From assembly GCF_003184185.1 (NCBI RefSeq), contig NZ_QHJG01000008.1:124001-188000 (forward strand): a DNA stretch of 64,000 nucleotides, read 5' to 3'. Source of the DNA: Legionella qingyii (GTDB lineage: Bacteria > Pseudomonadota > Gammaproteobacteria > Legionellales > Legionellaceae). How positions within the stretch are numbered: position 1 is the stretch's first letter; each line of letters begins with the position of its first letter. Both the position numbers and the translations under genes were made by a program. Shown one piece after another: positions 1 through 9,705 of this stretch. The notes under the pieces are model-generated. The model did not search any database and was not told the DNA's origin. It worked only from the letters and a program-made list of their open reading frames with translations.

Positions 1-1859
1 TTTTTGAAAATTATCAAGATATGCATACCTGGTCCACCAAACATCCAGACTCTTTTTGGCCAACACTTTGTGATTTTTTTCATGTACAGTTTGATACAGA
101 ACCCTATCAAATCTTGAATCACTCTAAGAATGATCAAATGATAAATTCACATTGGTTCGCGGGCGCGCAATTTAATTTTGCTGAACAACTGTTATCGCGC
201 AAAGACAAACATCCAGCCTTAATTAGTATTAATGAAGATAACGACAAACAAGTAATTAGCTATGAGCAATTATATGCACTTGTTGCACAATGCGCAGCAG
301 GTTTAAAAGCTGTTGGAGTTACAGCTGGTGATAGAGTAGCTGCTTTAATGCCAAATACTTCGCAAACAATTATTGCCATGCTCGCTACTACCTCATTAGG
401 AGCAATCTGGTCCTCTTGCTCACCCGATTTTGGCGCACAAGCTGCAATTGATCGACTGGGCCAAATTGATCCCAAGATATTGTTTATCTGTGATGGACAT
501 CAATATCAAGGCAAGAAACATAGTGGGATGGAAAAAATCAAACAACTTAACGATGCCATTCCCTCGCTCAAGCAAATCGTCATTTGCCCTAATATAAAAG
601 AACCCATAGATAGTTCTGCATTTCCCAAAGCACAATATTGGAATGACTTTCTTCGTCCTGCAAGTCATTGTGAATTTGTTGCTTTACCCTTTGAGCATCC
701 TGTCTACATTATGTTCTCATCAGGGACTACTGGAAAACCTAAATGCATTATCCACGGAGCAGGCGGAACCTTATTGCAGCATATAAAAGAATTAGGATTG
801 CATACAGATTTGCGCCCTACTGACAACTTATGCTTTTATACTACGTGCGGATGGATGATGTGGAACTGGACCGTTTCTGCACTGGCATTAGGGACAACGC
901 TTACCTTATATGAAGGCTCGCCTACCTACCCCGAAAATAATCGTTTATTTAAACTTATTGCTGAAGAGCAAGTGACTGTTTTTGGTACCAGTGCCAAATT
1001 CATTTCTTCAGTAGAAAAATCAGGAGTTAAACCTAAAGATGAATTTGATTTAAGTCATTTGCGCTGCATTCTCTCAACAGGTTCACCGCTTCTACCCAAA
1101 AACTATGATTACGTTTATGAGCAAATTAAAAATGATGTCCAGCTTTGTTCTATTTCAGGTGGCACAGATATCATTTCCTGTTTTGCCTTAGGTAATCCAA
1201 TCCTCCCAATCTACAGAGGCGAATTACAATGTTTGGGTCTAGGTATGGCGGTTGAAGTTTTTAATGAGCAGGGGCAGTCCGTTCGTGAAGAACGAGGGGA
1301 ATTAGTCTGTACCGCCCCCTTTCCATCCATGCCTGTAGGTTTTTGGAATGATCCTGATAGAACGGCTTATCAGCGTGCTTATTATGAGCGTTTTCCTGGA
1401 GTTTGGGCCCATGGTGATTTTGCTGAAATTACAGCCCATAATGGATTGATTATTTATGGACGATCCGATGCTGTTTTAAATCCAGGAGGAGTACGTATTG
1501 GTACTGCTGAAATTTACCGCCAAGTAGAAAAAATAGATGAAGTGGTTGATAGCATAGTGATTGGCCAAGATTGGCAAGATGATGTGCGTGTTGTTTTATT
1601 TGTTAAATTACGTGACAACTTGGAACTTACAGAAGAATTAATGAATAAAATACGTTTAACGATTCGTCATAATGCCTCACCAAGACACGTGCCAGCAAAA
1701 ATAGTGCAAGTAGCAGATATCCCTCGCACAATCAGTGGCAAGATAGTCGAACTAGCTGTCCGACAAGTTGTTCATGGCTTACCTGTGAATAATTTACAAT
1801 CTCTGGCAAATCCCCAAGCGCTAGATTATTTTAAAGATCGTGAAGAACTACAAAAATAA
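1..1859 (+). CDS. aacS: Acetoacetyl-CoA synthetase, 5' end cut by window
   Basis: Predicted to activate acetoacetate to acetoacetyl-CoA with ATP in the cytoplasm, linking ketone-body or polyhydroxybutyrate breakdown to acetyl-CoA. It shows the adenylate-forming core SSGTTGKPK near residue 233 of the visible part, the acetoacetyl-specific GWMMWNW stretch, the GRSDAVLNPGGVRIG hinge and the C-terminal lysine motif TISGK. The frame is open to base 1 and the residues before the first visible Met (FENYQD) look native. AacS proteins are near 650 aa against about 618 visible, so the true start lies outside the window. Acetyl- or propionyl-CoA synthetase is less likely because of the GWMMWNW stretch. 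Confidence 0.9.
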   Translation, partial: FENYQDMHTWSTKHPDSFWPTLCDFFHVQFDTEPYQILNHSKNDQMINSHWFAGAQFNFAEQLLSRKDKHPALISINEDNDKQVISYEQLYALVAQCAAGLKAVGVTAGDRVAALMPNTSQTIIAMLATTSLGAIWSSCSPDFGAQAAIDRLGQIDPKILFICDGHQYQGKKHSGMEKIKQLNDAIPSLKQIVICPNIKEPIDSSAFPKAQYWNDFLRPASHCEFVALPFEHPVYIMFSSGTTGKPKCIIHGAGGTLLQHIKELGLHTDLRPTDNLCFYTTCGWMMWNWTVSALALGTTLTLYEGSPTYPENNRLFKLIAEEQVTVFGTSAKFISSVEKSGVKPKDEFDLSHLRCILSTGSPLLPKNYDYVYEQIKNDVQLCSISGGTDIISCFALGNPILPIYRGELQCLGLGMAVEVFNEQGQSVREERGELVCTAPFPSMPVGFWNDPDRTAYQRAYYERFPGVWAHGDFAEITAHNGLIIYGRSDAVLNPGGVRIGTAEIYRQVEKIDEVVDSIVIGQDWQDDVRVVLFVKLRDNLELTEELMNKIRLTIRHNASPRHVPAKIVQVADIPRTISGKIVELAVRQVVHGLPVNNLQSLANPQALDYFKDREELQK

Positions 1860-1878
1860 AAAATAGAGTGGATGCTTT

Positions 1879-1955
1879 GTAGTTTGGGTCGCGCAGCAAA
1901 CCCCGGGGATGGTTGACTATGGATCCCGAGATTTGCTGCGCGGCCCCCAAGCTAC
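1879..1955. repeat. Palindromic intergenic repeat (family A)
   Basis: Two complementary arms, gtttgggtcgcgcagcaaa and tttgctgcgcggcccccaa, flank a short centre. The arms resemble other intergenic palindromes in this window (for example 4643, 10617, 31051). It follows aacS and could form a terminator-like hairpin. Confidence 0.7.
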
Positions 1956-2022
1956 TTTAATCACCAAGTCAATCGTTTATTCCGATTTACCTCAAAGTAC
2001 CATTAAAATCAGGAACTCTACG

Positions 2023-2050
2023 TTGTTTATGCTCACAATTTGTGTATAAT
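2023..2050 (+). promoter_or_regulatory. Predicted sigma70 promoter of metNIQ
   Basis: A TTGTTT -35 (2023-2028) and a perfect TATAAT -10 (2045-2050) are separated by 16 bases. Transcription would start near 2057, giving a leader of about 127 nt before metN. Confidence 0.6.
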
Positions 2051-2056
2051 ATTGAA

Positions 2057-2183
2057 ATGGCGTCGATTTGAAATTCAGCTTGCGGACGCTCAAAAAAGGG
2101 TTCTTTTTTGAAAATACGGCTAAAGCGGATATGATTGCATTCCTCTAAGTCTCCCGCCCGCAGCATAATCTCAGGTTATAATA
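2057..2183 (+). promoter_or_regulatory. Structured 5' leader of metNIQ, type unknown
   Basis: The predicted leader holds two adjacent hairpins: GCGTC/GACGC (2060-2064 with 2085-2089), and an 8-bp perfect stem caaaaaag/cttttttg with a GGTT loop (2091-2110). It does not show the conserved bases of the SAM-I riboswitch, so I do not name a riboswitch class. Its position before a methionine importer makes a regulatory role plausible. Confidence 0.35.
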
Positions 2184-3209
2184 ATGATTGAATTAAGTGG
2201 ATTAACCAAATCCTTTTCGGGTAAACCTGTCCTACGTGACATTAATCTATTTATCCAAGAAGGTGAAATTTTCGGAATCATTGGAAAAAGTGGTGCAGGA
2301 AAATCAACCTTATTAAGATGTATTAATCTTCTAGAACGGCCCGATGAAGGCCATGTCATCCTTGATGGCCAAGATTTGACAAGTCTTTCAAGAAAGAGTT
2401 TAGCTCTAGCTCGCCACAAAATGGCAATGATTTTTCAGCAATTCAATTTACTCAACTCAAAAAATGTCTACGACAATATTGCGCTTCCTATGCGCATTCA
2501 GGGGATAGATGAAGAATCCATTCGTAATAAAATTGAAGACTTACTCCCCATTGTCGAGTTAACCGATAAAAAACTGGCCTATCCAGCCCAGCTGAGTGGA
2601 GGTCAAAAGCAACGAGTTGCTATAGCCCGTGCCTTAAGTTGCTCACCTAAAATTCTGCTTTGCGATGAAGCAACCTCAGCATTGGATCCAGAAACAACAG
2701 ACTCAATTTTAGCTTTACTTAAAAAAATTAATGCACTTTATGGCATCACTATAGTGCTTATTACCCATGAAATGGATGTAGTAAAACGTATTTGCAACCG
2801 ACTCGCAGTGATGGTCGATGGCGAACTGGCTGAAACTACTGCGCTGGCGAATGTATTTAATAAAAAAGACAGCCTGGCGCGAAGCATGCTCTATGCTCAG
2901 TTGAGTCCACAATTGCCTGATTGCCTCACCAAAAGACTTGCTGACTATGTGACCGACAAACCGTTACTGCGTCTGTTTTTTCAGGGGGAAGAAGCAACAG
3001 TACCATTTATTAGTCGAACAAGTCGTGAGTTAAATCTGGATATTAACATCTTACTCGCCAATATAGACCGTTACGATACAGTAACCTGTGGTGTTTTAGT
3101 TGTTGAATTAACTGCACATCAATTTTTACTCGAAGCATTCATTGAACGCTGTGAACAAGCCAAATTAACTGTGGAGGTTTTAGGTTATGTCCTTCCCAAT
3201 GGCATATGA
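2184..3209 (+). CDS. metN: Methionine ABC transporter ATPase MetN
   Basis: ATP-binding subunit of the MetNIQ methionine importer at the inner face of the cytoplasmic membrane. Walker [10 protein letters not shown] lies near residues 34-42, the ABC signature LSGGQKQR near 138, and Walker [13 protein letters not shown] follows. After the ATPase core, residues from about 265 fit the C-terminal NIL (ACT-like) domain that lets methionine inhibit the transporter in this family. At 341 aa it is of normal MetN size. metI starts inside its 3' end (23-base overlap), indicating translational coupling. A long leader precedes the ATG. Confidence 0.95.
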   Translation: MIELSGLTKSFSGKPVLRDINLFIQEGEIFGIIGKSGAGKSTLLRCINLLERPDEGHVILDGQDLTSLSRKSLALARHKMAMIFQQFNLLNSKNVYDNIALPMRIQGIDEESIRNKIEDLLPIVELTDKKLAYPAQLSGGQKQRVAIARALSCSPKILLCDEATSALDPETTDSILALLKKINALYGITIVLITHEMDVVKRICNRLAVMVDGELAETTALANVFNKKDSLARSMLYAQLSPQLPDCLTKRLADYVTDKPLLRLFFQGEEATVPFISRTSRELNLDINILLANIDRYDTVTCGVLVVELTAHQFLLEAFIERCEQAKLTVEVLGYVLPNGI

Positions 3210-3834
3210 TTTATTCATTGCAACAACTGAAACATTATATATGGTATCAGTCAGTACCTTATTTGCTGTACTACTCGGCTTACCCCTAGGAACCTGGCTC
3301 TACTCCTCCGGCCACATTAAGCCCATGCCGAAGGTGCATAAAGCATTATCAGGTCTGATTAACATGGCACGTTCCATACCTTTTATTATTTTATTGGTAG
3401 CGATCATTCCATTCACTCGGCTCATAGTCGGTACTTCGATCGGAATCAATGCTGCAATAGTGCCTCTTACTCTTGGTGCAATCCCCTTCTTTGCCAGACT
3501 GGTAGATAATGTTTATCGTAGTTTACCTTCAGGGCTTATTGAAACCGGTTATGCAATGGGCGCAAACACCAGACAGATTATTTTGCATATCTTGTTGCCA
3601 GAGGCCAAACCAGCATTAATTCATGCCATTACGGTGACAGCCATTACTTTAGTTAATTATTCAGCAATGGCAGGAACCGTTGGTGCCGGTGGTTTGGGTA
3701 CATTGGCCATTAACTACGGTTATCAACGCTTTGATGCTGGAGTCATGATCGCTACAGTAATCATTTTAATTGTGATGGTACAACTAACCCAAATGGTCGG
3801 AGATTATCTGGCAAAACGTTTTTTACATAATTGA
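3187..3834 (+). CDS. metI: Methionine ABC transporter permease MetI
   Basis: Integral membrane permease of the D-/L-methionine importer, 215 aa with about five hydrophobic segments. The EAA-type coupling loop is visible as [20 protein letters not shown], the surface that docks to MetN in this family. It overlaps metN and lies 26 bases before metQ, so the three form one operon. The start ATG at 3187 lies within the metN frame, which fits coupled translation. Confidence 0.95.
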   Translation: MSFPMAYDLFIATTETLYMVSVSTLFAVLLGLPLGTWLYSSGHIKPMPKVHKALSGLINMARSIPFIILLVAIIPFTRLIVGTSIGINAAIVPLTLGAIPFFARLVDNVYRSLPSGLIETGYAMGANTRQIILHILLPEAKPALIHAITVTAITLVNYSAMAGTVGAGGLGTLAINYGYQRFDAGVMIATVIILIVMVQLTQMVGDYLAKRFLHN

Positions 3835-3860
3835 TCTGAATCACTTTTTTGGAGTTTTAA

Positions 3861-4637
3861 ATGCGGATTTTAGCTTATTGCGTTTTATTATTCAGCCTTG
3901 TTGCATGCAACAAGCCTTCACCGAATACTCTGGTAATAGGAACCATTGCGGGACCCGAAACAGAACTGGTTGAAACAGCACAAGAAGTAGCAAAAAATAA
4001 GTATGGCTTAAACATAAAAATTGTAACATTCAATGATTACAATTTACCTAATGAAGCATTACAGGATGGAAGCCTGGATGCGAATGTCTACCAACATTTG
4101 CCCTATCTTAATGCAGCGGTTAAAGCTCATGGCTATACCCTGGAAGCGATAGGCAGAACGTTTGTTTATCCCATGGGAATATATTCGAAAAAGTACAATG
4201 CATTAAACCAGTTACCAGAAAAAGCGATGATTGCCCTACCCAATGATCCCAGCAATGAAATGCGTGCCCTGCAACTATTGGAAAAAGCAAAATTAATTAC
4301 ATTGAAAACGACTCAAAATGCTGGCTTAAAAGATATTGCAACAAATCCACACAATCTGCAGTTCAAAGAAATGGATGCAGCACAATTACCCAGAGTCTTA
4401 CCCGATGTGGATGCAGCAGTTATCAATACTACTTTTGCCTTACCTGCAGGATTGAATCCTTCTCACGATGCTCTATTTAGTGAGGACAAAGATTCACCCT
4501 ATGCCAATATTATTGTTATTCGCAGTGGCTCTCCCAAAAAAGAACAATTGGAACTCTTTGTTAAAGCGTTAAACTCCGAGGAAGTCAAAGAAAAAGCTAA
4601 AACTTTATTTGGAGACTCAGCTATTCCAGCTTGGTAG
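3861..4637 (+). CDS. metQ: Methionine-binding lipoprotein MetQ
   Basis: Substrate-binding lipoprotein of the methionine importer. A lipoprotein signal peptide ends in the lipobox LVAC, giving Cys16 as the lipidated residue. The NLPA/MetQ family signature is clear: VIGTIAGPETELVETA near the N-terminus and DANVYQHLPYL in the middle. Length is 258 aa, close to E. coli MetQ. A Shine-Dalgarno-like ggag precedes the ATG. It is the last gene of metNIQ and a palindromic repeat follows. Confidence 0.93.
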   Translation: MRILAYCVLLFSLVACNKPSPNTLVIGTIAGPETELVETAQEVAKNKYGLNIKIVTFNDYNLPNEALQDGSLDANVYQHLPYLNAAVKAHGYTLEAIGRTFVYPMGIYSKKYNALNQLPEKAMIALPNDPSNEMRALQLLEKAKLITLKTTQNAGLKDIATNPHNLQFKEMDAAQLPRVLPDVDAAVINTTFALPAGLNPSHDALFSEDKDSPYANIIVIRSGSPKKEQLELFVKALNSEEVKEKAKTLFGDSAIPAW

Positions 4638-4642
4638 AGTAA

Positions 4643-4720
4643 CCTGGGTGCGCGCAATGAAACCCGTGGTCTGAATAAAATAACTGGACAGAACCCCGGA
4701 TTTCACTGCGCGACACCAAA
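4643..4720. repeat. Palindromic intergenic repeat (family A)
   Basis: Left arm cctgggtgcgcgcaatgaaa and right arm tttcactgcgcgacaccaa are imperfect complements with an AT-rich centre. It sits between metQ and the PmrA-box gene, where it could end metNIQ transcription. Confidence 0.65.
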
Positions 4721-4771
4721 TTAGGACTTTTAGATTTTTTCTTGATTTTCCAATCAAAACGCTACTCAGAT

Positions 4772-4804
4772 CTTAATTCTATCTTAATGAAAAAGTGTTA
4801 TACT
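4772..4804 (+). promoter_or_regulatory. PmrA box plus -10 element
   Basis: A direct repeat CTTAAT at 4772-4777 and 4783-4788 with an 11-base period matches the Legionella PmrA consensus cTTAATatT-N2-cTTAATat, including the T at its ninth position. A TATACT -10 (4799-4804) begins 10 bases after the second half-site. The -10 would lie inside the gene if the upstream GTG (4795) were the start, which argues for the ATG at 4837. Confidence 0.75.
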
Positions 4805-4836
4805 TTATAAGAACTAAAGCTCTTGAGGTACAATCT

Positions 4837-6330
4837 ATGCCTTCACACAGACAAGCGTTTTTTAATTTGCTTAACTCTCAATATAGGAAACGTCAATTCG
4901 CACCTGGAAAACTAGAAGAAATTTATCAACAGTATCGTGATGATATTACATTAACTCAAGATCTTACTTTTGGTTTACAGGCCTTTGAAGAGTATACCAA
5001 TAAGCGAATCAAAGATCATAAAGGCTTTAAAATACAAATAGGCCCAGAAGAAGGCGACACTCTTGAGAAAGCACTTAAGGGCAGCGACTCTACTGCGAAA
5101 GATACAGTTAGAAATAAGCTCAATGAGGTATTTACTCCCGAAAAATTTTATGCACCTGCTCAAGAGAAGTATCAAGAATCAATTGAAGCCTTTAAAAAGC
5201 GAGTCAGTCAAGTTCCTGGATATTCAATCGAATTGCTTCGAGGAGAACTTGAAAAAATTAACCAGGATGCAAAAAATGCAATAATAGCCCAACAGAAAAT
5301 GGAAGTGAAGCGACTTAAAGAAACTTTTGAGAACTCTGCATTCATGACTGATTTCAAAAACGCTTTAGGTAAAGACCCTGATGAAGCAGAAAAAGTAAAA
5401 AAGGAGTTAATAGCCGAATTAGAAAAAAAACATTCAGAACAACTCGGCGCCTTTAATAAGGTGACTCAAGAAAACCTTACAACACTCGACAAAGCATCCG
5501 CTCTTGAAAAAAAGCAGATCCTCTTTTCTGGCCAACTAGAAAGTTGGGCCAATCAACTTAGCCAAAAAGATAAAGACAAAATGCTGCTGGAAATGGAGCA
5601 AGCAAGGGAAAAAAATCGTGAACGACGTAATTTAACTCGGCCAGAGGAGTTAACAACTGGTACAATCGATGTTAAAGAAAAAACAATATCTACCATAAAT
5701 CCAGAAGACTTAGAGTTTATCATTTCCTTATCAGGAGCGAAGATAAAACACACTAAGGGAAAAGAAAATGAGCCTGGTATTTGGAGTGTGGAGATGCCAG
5801 CCCGTATACTTTCTCCTTTTTACTATTTAAGCCGCCAAGAGAATCCTAAGGTAGATATGTTAACTATGGCTCAGGCTGTACGAGCCTCAGGATTTGACGC
5901 AATCACCTTAACCATTAACTTTGATGATCCGAAAACTCAAAAACAAAGAGCCAGACAAGCCTATGAAGCCGCGCTTGAAAGTGGTTTTGCGCCAGGGCCA
6001 CTACCTGGAGAAGAGTCAAAAGGCGACAAAGCTGTAAAAGGTATTGTACTTAAAGATAGAGAAGGGAAAGAGATTGATCCCACAACACTCTTTACCCCCA
6101 GTGAATTGAAAGTACTTCATGAGCATGCGAAAGAACGACGTGATAAACTTGCAAAGTTACTCCAAAATGCCCCTAAGGAAACTGTGCCCGAAGAAACTTC
6201 CAAAAAATTTCGCTCTGAATTAGATGAGGGCAGAAATAAAATAAGGACAGATAAAGGCAAAAACGCAATTGATAAAGAGTTAGAACAACAACAAGAAGTA
6301 GAAATTAAAACAATTCTTAATAACCCTTAA
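4837..6330 (+). CDS. Coiled-coil protein, candidate Dot/Icm effector
   Basis: A 497-aa hydrophilic protein with no signal peptide or membrane segment. Residues about 85-270 are rich in Lys/Glu/Gln and look helical and coiled-coil. A compact region around residues 290-390 (including MLTMAQAVRASGFDAITLT) resembles the polyvalent-protein LPD7-like fold seen in some Legionella effectors, but I cannot prove this by eye. The C-terminus (KELEQQQEVEIK) is Glu-rich like the E-block of Dot/Icm substrates. ATG 4837 is preferred: GAGG lies 8 bases upstream, while the alternative GTG at 4795 overlaps the promoter. A PmrA box directly upstream supports effector status. Molecular activity unknown. Confidence 0.7.
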   Translation: MPSHRQAFFNLLNSQYRKRQFAPGKLEEIYQQYRDDITLTQDLTFGLQAFEEYTNKRIKDHKGFKIQIGPEEGDTLEKALKGSDSTAKDTVRNKLNEVFTPEKFYAPAQEKYQESIEAFKKRVSQVPGYSIELLRGELEKINQDAKNAIIAQQKMEVKRLKETFENSAFMTDFKNALGKDPDEAEKVKKELIAELEKKHSEQLGAFNKVTQENLTTLDKASALEKKQILFSGQLESWANQLSQKDKDKMLLEMEQAREKNRERRNLTRPEELTTGTIDVKEKTISTINPEDLEFIISLSGAKIKHTKGKENEPGIWSVEMPARILSPFYYLSRQENPKVDMLTMAQAVRASGFDAITLTINFDDPKTQKQRARQAYEAALESGFAPGPLPGEESKGDKAVKGIVLKDREGKEIDPTTLFTPSELKVLHEHAKERRDKLAKLLQNAPKETVPEETSKKFRSELDEGRNKIRTDKGKNAIDKELEQQQEVEIKTILNNP

Positions 6331-6340
6331 TTAAGAACTG

Positions 6341-6379
6341 ACCTGGTCTTTCAGATTTTCTGTACTGATCAGACCAGGT
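6341..6379. terminator. Hairpin after effector candidate
   Basis: A perfect 9-bp inverted repeat, ACCTGGTCT (6341-6349) and AGACCAGGT (6371-6379), lies 10 bases after the stop codon. No clear U-tract follows, so it could be a Rho-aided terminator or a repeat. Confidence 0.45.
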
Positions 6380-6489
6380 ACACGTCTTTGCCGTGTTCGC
6401 AAGATGATGCTCAAAAAATTCCACTGTTCCTTCAATACCTTTTCTGTTATTTTATTAAGTTCACTATGGGTTAAGCTAAGGAGATGGCT

Positions 6490-6657
6490 ATGAATACTAG
6501 TGAATTTGAGGAAGAAGTAAACGACATAGAAGAAGTTAGTATCGAAACGATCATAACTCCAGAAACAAGTCCTTCGACCAAATTGGAACGAAGAAGACGA
6601 ATAGAGGATTTGTTTGAAGAAAAGCGCCTCCGCGATGAACTTGCAGAGTTCGGTTAG
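6490..6657 (+). CDS. PA3496-family small protein
   Basis: A 55-aa acidic-then-basic protein whose second half, LERRRRIEDLFEEKRLRDEL, matches the conserved core of the small PA3496-type family annotated in gammaproteobacteria as putative envelope-integrity proteins. The start at 6490 is chosen over ATG 6484 because AAGGAG (6478-6483) sits 6 bases before it. Biochemical role unknown. Confidence in coding is high, in family moderate. Confidence 0.7.
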   Translation: MNTSEFEEEVNDIEEVSIETIITPETSPSTKLERRRRIEDLFEEKRLRDELAEFG

Positions 6658-6666
6658 ATTCGTAGT

Positions 6667-6745
6667 GTAGCCTAACGTGAAATGAAGGCTAAACCCGGGA
6701 TGCTTATCTAATTCTTCGTGTTTTGTTTCAATTCACCCAGGCTAC
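6667..6745. repeat. Palindromic intergenic repeat (family A)
   Basis: Outer arms gtagcct and aggctac flank a degenerate version of the CCTGGGTG.../...CACCCAGG repeat, with aacccggga in the middle. It separates the small gene from convergent rsmJ. Confidence 0.55.
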
Positions 6746-6755
6746 CATTACTAAT

Positions 6756-7481
6756 TTATCTTAAATTAGAAAAATAGATATCAAACCGAACTGTTTTTCC
6801 CTCTACTGCGGCATTTGCTGGTAATAATGGTTTTGCTTTTTGTGGCCATTTTACAACGACCTTTTGTTTCGTACGAGTTATCGCCAATTGAATTAATTCC
6901 AGTGCATCCTCATCTGCGCCGATTATTTGTTGTAACGCTTGCATTTCTTTTTTTACCAATGCGGATTTACTCCGTTCAGGATGCATTGGGTCAATATAAA
7001 TAATGTCAGGATAATCGTCGGTCGTTAATGAACTTAAATAGGAGTAACCATCGCCAGCATGAAACATCAAATTCAGTTCTTGTCGGTCCGACTCAGTTCG
7101 GCGTAATAAAGCATCTGATAATAAGGAAGCCATTACAGGATGACGTTCGAGCATCAATACTTCCGCGCCAAAGCTGGCTAAAATGGCAGAGTCACGCCCC
7201 CAACCTGCCGTTGCATCAATAATTTTAAGTCCAGAAGATGGTTTACAGGCACGGACTAATCCTTGTTTCTTTCCCTCAGACTTTCTTTTACTCCAAAATG
7301 CGGCGCTGAATTCAGCAAAAATTGGGGAAAATCCAGGGATCTTTAATGTCAGTTTATCTTCAGTAACAAAAAGACAAAGACTAGCGTTTTTGTCTAATCC
7401 AAAACTTAATTCCTCTGCGAGTGCCTTTGCCTTGTCGTGCAGGTTTTCATGTTCATAACCTACTACAGAAATATTGATCAT
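6756..7481 (-). CDS. rsmJ: 16S rRNA (guanine1516-N2)-methyltransferase RsmJ
   Basis: Predicted class I SAM-dependent methyltransferase that modifies G1516 of 16S rRNA. The SAM-binding motif DATAGWGRDSAILA follows an N-terminal region typical of RsmJ/YhiQ, and the IYIDPMHPERSKSALVKKEM stretch corresponds to the family's DPMYPHR-type catalytic motif. At 241 aa it is near the E. coli size (250). It is monocistronic in appearance: glyS lies upstream on the same strand, separated by about 150 bases holding a repeat. Confidence 0.88.
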   Translation of the reverse strand: MINISVVGYEHENLHDKAKALAEELSFGLDKNASLCLFVTEDKLTLKIPGFSPIFAEFSAAFWSKRKSEGKKQGLVRACKPSSGLKIIDATAGWGRDSAILASFGAEVLMLERHPVMASLLSDALLRRTESDRQELNLMFHAGDGYSYLSSLTTDDYPDIIYIDPMHPERSKSALVKKEMQALQQIIGADEDALELIQLAITRTKQKVVVKWPQKAKPLLPANAAVEGKTVRFDIYFSNLR

Positions 7482-7550
7482 ATTTAATAACCGTAAGAAT
7501 TATTTCAATTGCATCTGGGGATTGCCTCTCTGCCATTAAGTTAAGAATTT

Positions 7551-7580
7551 TTGTCATTCCCGCGAAGGTAGGAATGACAA
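7551..7580. repeat. GTCATTCC inverted repeat
   Basis: Perfect 10-bp arms TTGTCATTCC and GGAATGACAA surround a CG-containing 10-base loop, followed on the + strand by a T-run. It matches the 'GTCATTCCCGCG' type of short palindrome that is scattered in many proteobacterial genomes. It lies between glyS and rsmJ. Confidence 0.65.
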
Positions 7581-7629
7581 TTTTTTCTTATAATGGCAGT
7601 GGTCCAGAGCTCACATCCAAGATAATGTT

Positions 7630-9705
7630 TTACCCAATCTGCAACAATGAAATATCAGCAACACCCTGCAATAAATCCTGCAAACGTGCTAAAAGCGCTA
7701 AACGGTTGGCTTTTATTGCCTGATCCTCAACCATTACCATGACTTTATCAAAAAACAGATCAACCGGTTCTTTAAGACTGGCAAGTAACTTCAATAATGG
7801 GCCATAGTCGGCAGAACGGTATAAAGTCTCTACTGCTCGTTCAATCTGATTAATGTGTATATATAAAAACTTCTCCGGCTCCTCAGTGAAAAGTTGCTCA
7901 TTCACTGGCGATAAAGTTTGTCTTCCTGCCTGTGAAAGTAAATTGTTCACGCGCTTGCAGGCAGCAGAAAGAGAAGCAGCTTCCGGTAATTTTACAAATA
8001 ATTGCAAAGCACTTAAACGCTTATCTAGATCATACAACCAATCATCCTGACGAGCTCGCACGGCGTTCACTAAATCAACACTTAATCCTTGGCCTTGATA
8101 AAAGGATTGTAACCGATCCAAAATAAAAGATTTCAACTCATCCGATAAATTAGGTTCAACAGTTATTTGAGCTTCATAATGAATTATTGCTTGCTCAATC
8201 AGGGTACTTAAGTTGAGTTGTGCTGATGTTGCAATGAGTAATCGGACAACAGCTAGGGCATGACGGCGCAATTTAAATGGATCTTTTACTCCTGAAGGTT
8301 TTTGGCCTATGGCAAAAATACCAACTAAAGTATCGATTCTATCTGCTAGTGAAAGAGTCAAACCCAAATCAGATTCAGGTAAACTGTCTGCAGCGAAACG
8401 AGGCATATATTGTTCATTTAAAGCTTGAGCAACACTTTGATCTTCGCCATCGTTTAGTGCGTAATAATATCCCATTAATCCCTGCAGCTCAGGAAACTCC
8501 CCCACCATTCCGGTTAGCAAATCGCATTTGCTCAACTGTGCTGCACGTTGTGCCTGATGTAAACTTAAATGTAACGCAGAACTTAAATACGCCATCATGG
8601 CTTCAATTCGTAATGCTTTATCCTTTAAACTACCTAATTTTGCTTGGAAAACAACCTGTTCTGTGCCCGGTATACGCTGACTTAAAGGCAATTTTTTATC
8701 TTGTCTAAAAAAGAATGCAGCATCACTTAAACGCGCTCGCATTACTTTTTCATTTCCTAAAATAACTTGTTGAGGATTGGTGCTAGCAATGTTTGAAACC
8801 GTAATAAAATGAGGCAGTAACTTCCCTTGCTTATCCTTTAGAGCAAAACATTTTTGATGTGATTGCATTGAAGCAATTAATGATTCAGCAGGAACCTCTA
8901 GAAAATCTTTTTCAAAATTCGCCATCAGAGCCTGAGGCCACTCAACAATTGAGGTTACTTCATCAAGCAAATCTTCAGGCATAATCGCTGTAGCCTTAAT
9001 GGATGCGGCTAACTCCTCTACTTGCTTTTTAATCATGTGCTTTCTAGCAGAAAAATCAGCAACAACAAATGCTTCATTCATTTGCGATTCATAACTTTGT
9101 GCAGAGTTAATTGCAATGTGTTGTGGATGATGAAAACGATGTCCCCTACTGTCGCGGCCACTTTTAATTCCTAAAATAGTATGCTCTATAACTTTATCCC
9201 CATAAAGCATCACTGCCCAGTGAACAGGTCGTGCAAATTCTTCATCCCCTGCTCCCCAACGCATGGGTTTAGCAATTGGCAAAGCAGCCAGAGACTGATT
9301 AATCAAGACAGGTAGCAAATCTTTGCTTTTATTACCCTGACTTTGTGTTTCAAAAACAATCCAATCCCCTTTTTCTGTTTGAACTTGAGACAGTTGCTCT
9401 ACTTCTACTCCACATGATTTGGCAAAACCTAATAAGGCCTGTGTAGGTTTTCCTTCCTTGTCATAAGCAGCCGCTACAGCAGGACCTCGACGTGTCACGT
9501 TTTGGCTTTTTTGTTCTTCTTGCAAATCAAAGATAGCAATCGCGATACGTCTTGGTGTTGCAAAACGCTTTACTTCTCCATAACTCAATTGTGCCTTATC
9601 CAATGAAGCCAATAACTGATTAGCAAATTCATCAGCCAGAGGCCAAACCGAACCAGAAGGTAACTCTTCACAACCTAATTCAAAAATAAAATCATTGACC
9701 ATCAC
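7630..9705 (-). CDS. glyS: Glycyl-tRNA synthetase beta subunit
   Basis: Beta subunit of the bacterial alpha2-beta2 glycyl-tRNA synthetase, which contributes tRNA recognition. It is 691 aa (E. coli 689), with the typical N-terminus ([15 protein letters not shown]) and an HD-type region near [19 protein letters not shown] before the C-terminal anticodon-binding part. Its start overlaps the end of glyQ by 14 bases, so the pair is co-translated. Confidence 0.96.
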   Translation of the reverse strand: MMVNDFIFELGCEELPSGSVWPLADEFANQLLASLDKAQLSYGEVKRFATPRRIAIAIFDLQEEQKSQNVTRRGPAVAAAYDKEGKPTQALLGFAKSCGVEVEQLSQVQTEKGDWIVFETQSQGNKSKDLLPVLINQSLAALPIAKPMRWGAGDEEFARPVHWAVMLYGDKVIEHTILGIKSGRDSRGHRFHHPQHIAINSAQSYESQMNEAFVVADFSARKHMIKKQVEELAASIKATAIMPEDLLDEVTSIVEWPQALMANFEKDFLEVPAESLIASMQSHQKCFALKDKQGKLLPHFITVSNIASTNPQQVILGNEKVMRARLSDAAFFFRQDKKLPLSQRIPGTEQVVFQAKLGSLKDKALRIEAMMAYLSSALHLSLHQAQRAAQLSKCDLLTGMVGEFPELQGLMGYYYALNDGEDQSVAQALNEQYMPRFAADSLPESDLGLTLSLADRIDTLVGIFAIGQKPSGVKDPFKLRRHALAVVRLLIATSAQLNLSTLIEQAIIHYEAQITVEPNLSDELKSFILDRLQSFYQGQGLSVDLVNAVRARQDDWLYDLDKRLSALQLFVKLPEAASLSAACKRVNNLLSQAGRQTLSPVNEQLFTEEPEKFLYIHINQIERAVETLYRSADYGPLLKLLASLKEPVDLFFDKVMVMVEDQAIKANRLALLARLQDLLQGVADISLLQIG

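Noticed and set aside
2057..2183. SAM riboswitch before metN
   Set aside because: The conserved SAM-I core bases are not present; only generic hairpins are seen.
4795..4836. GTG start for the PmrA-linked gene
   Set aside because: It overlaps the -10 element; the ATG at 4837 has a proper ribosome-binding site.
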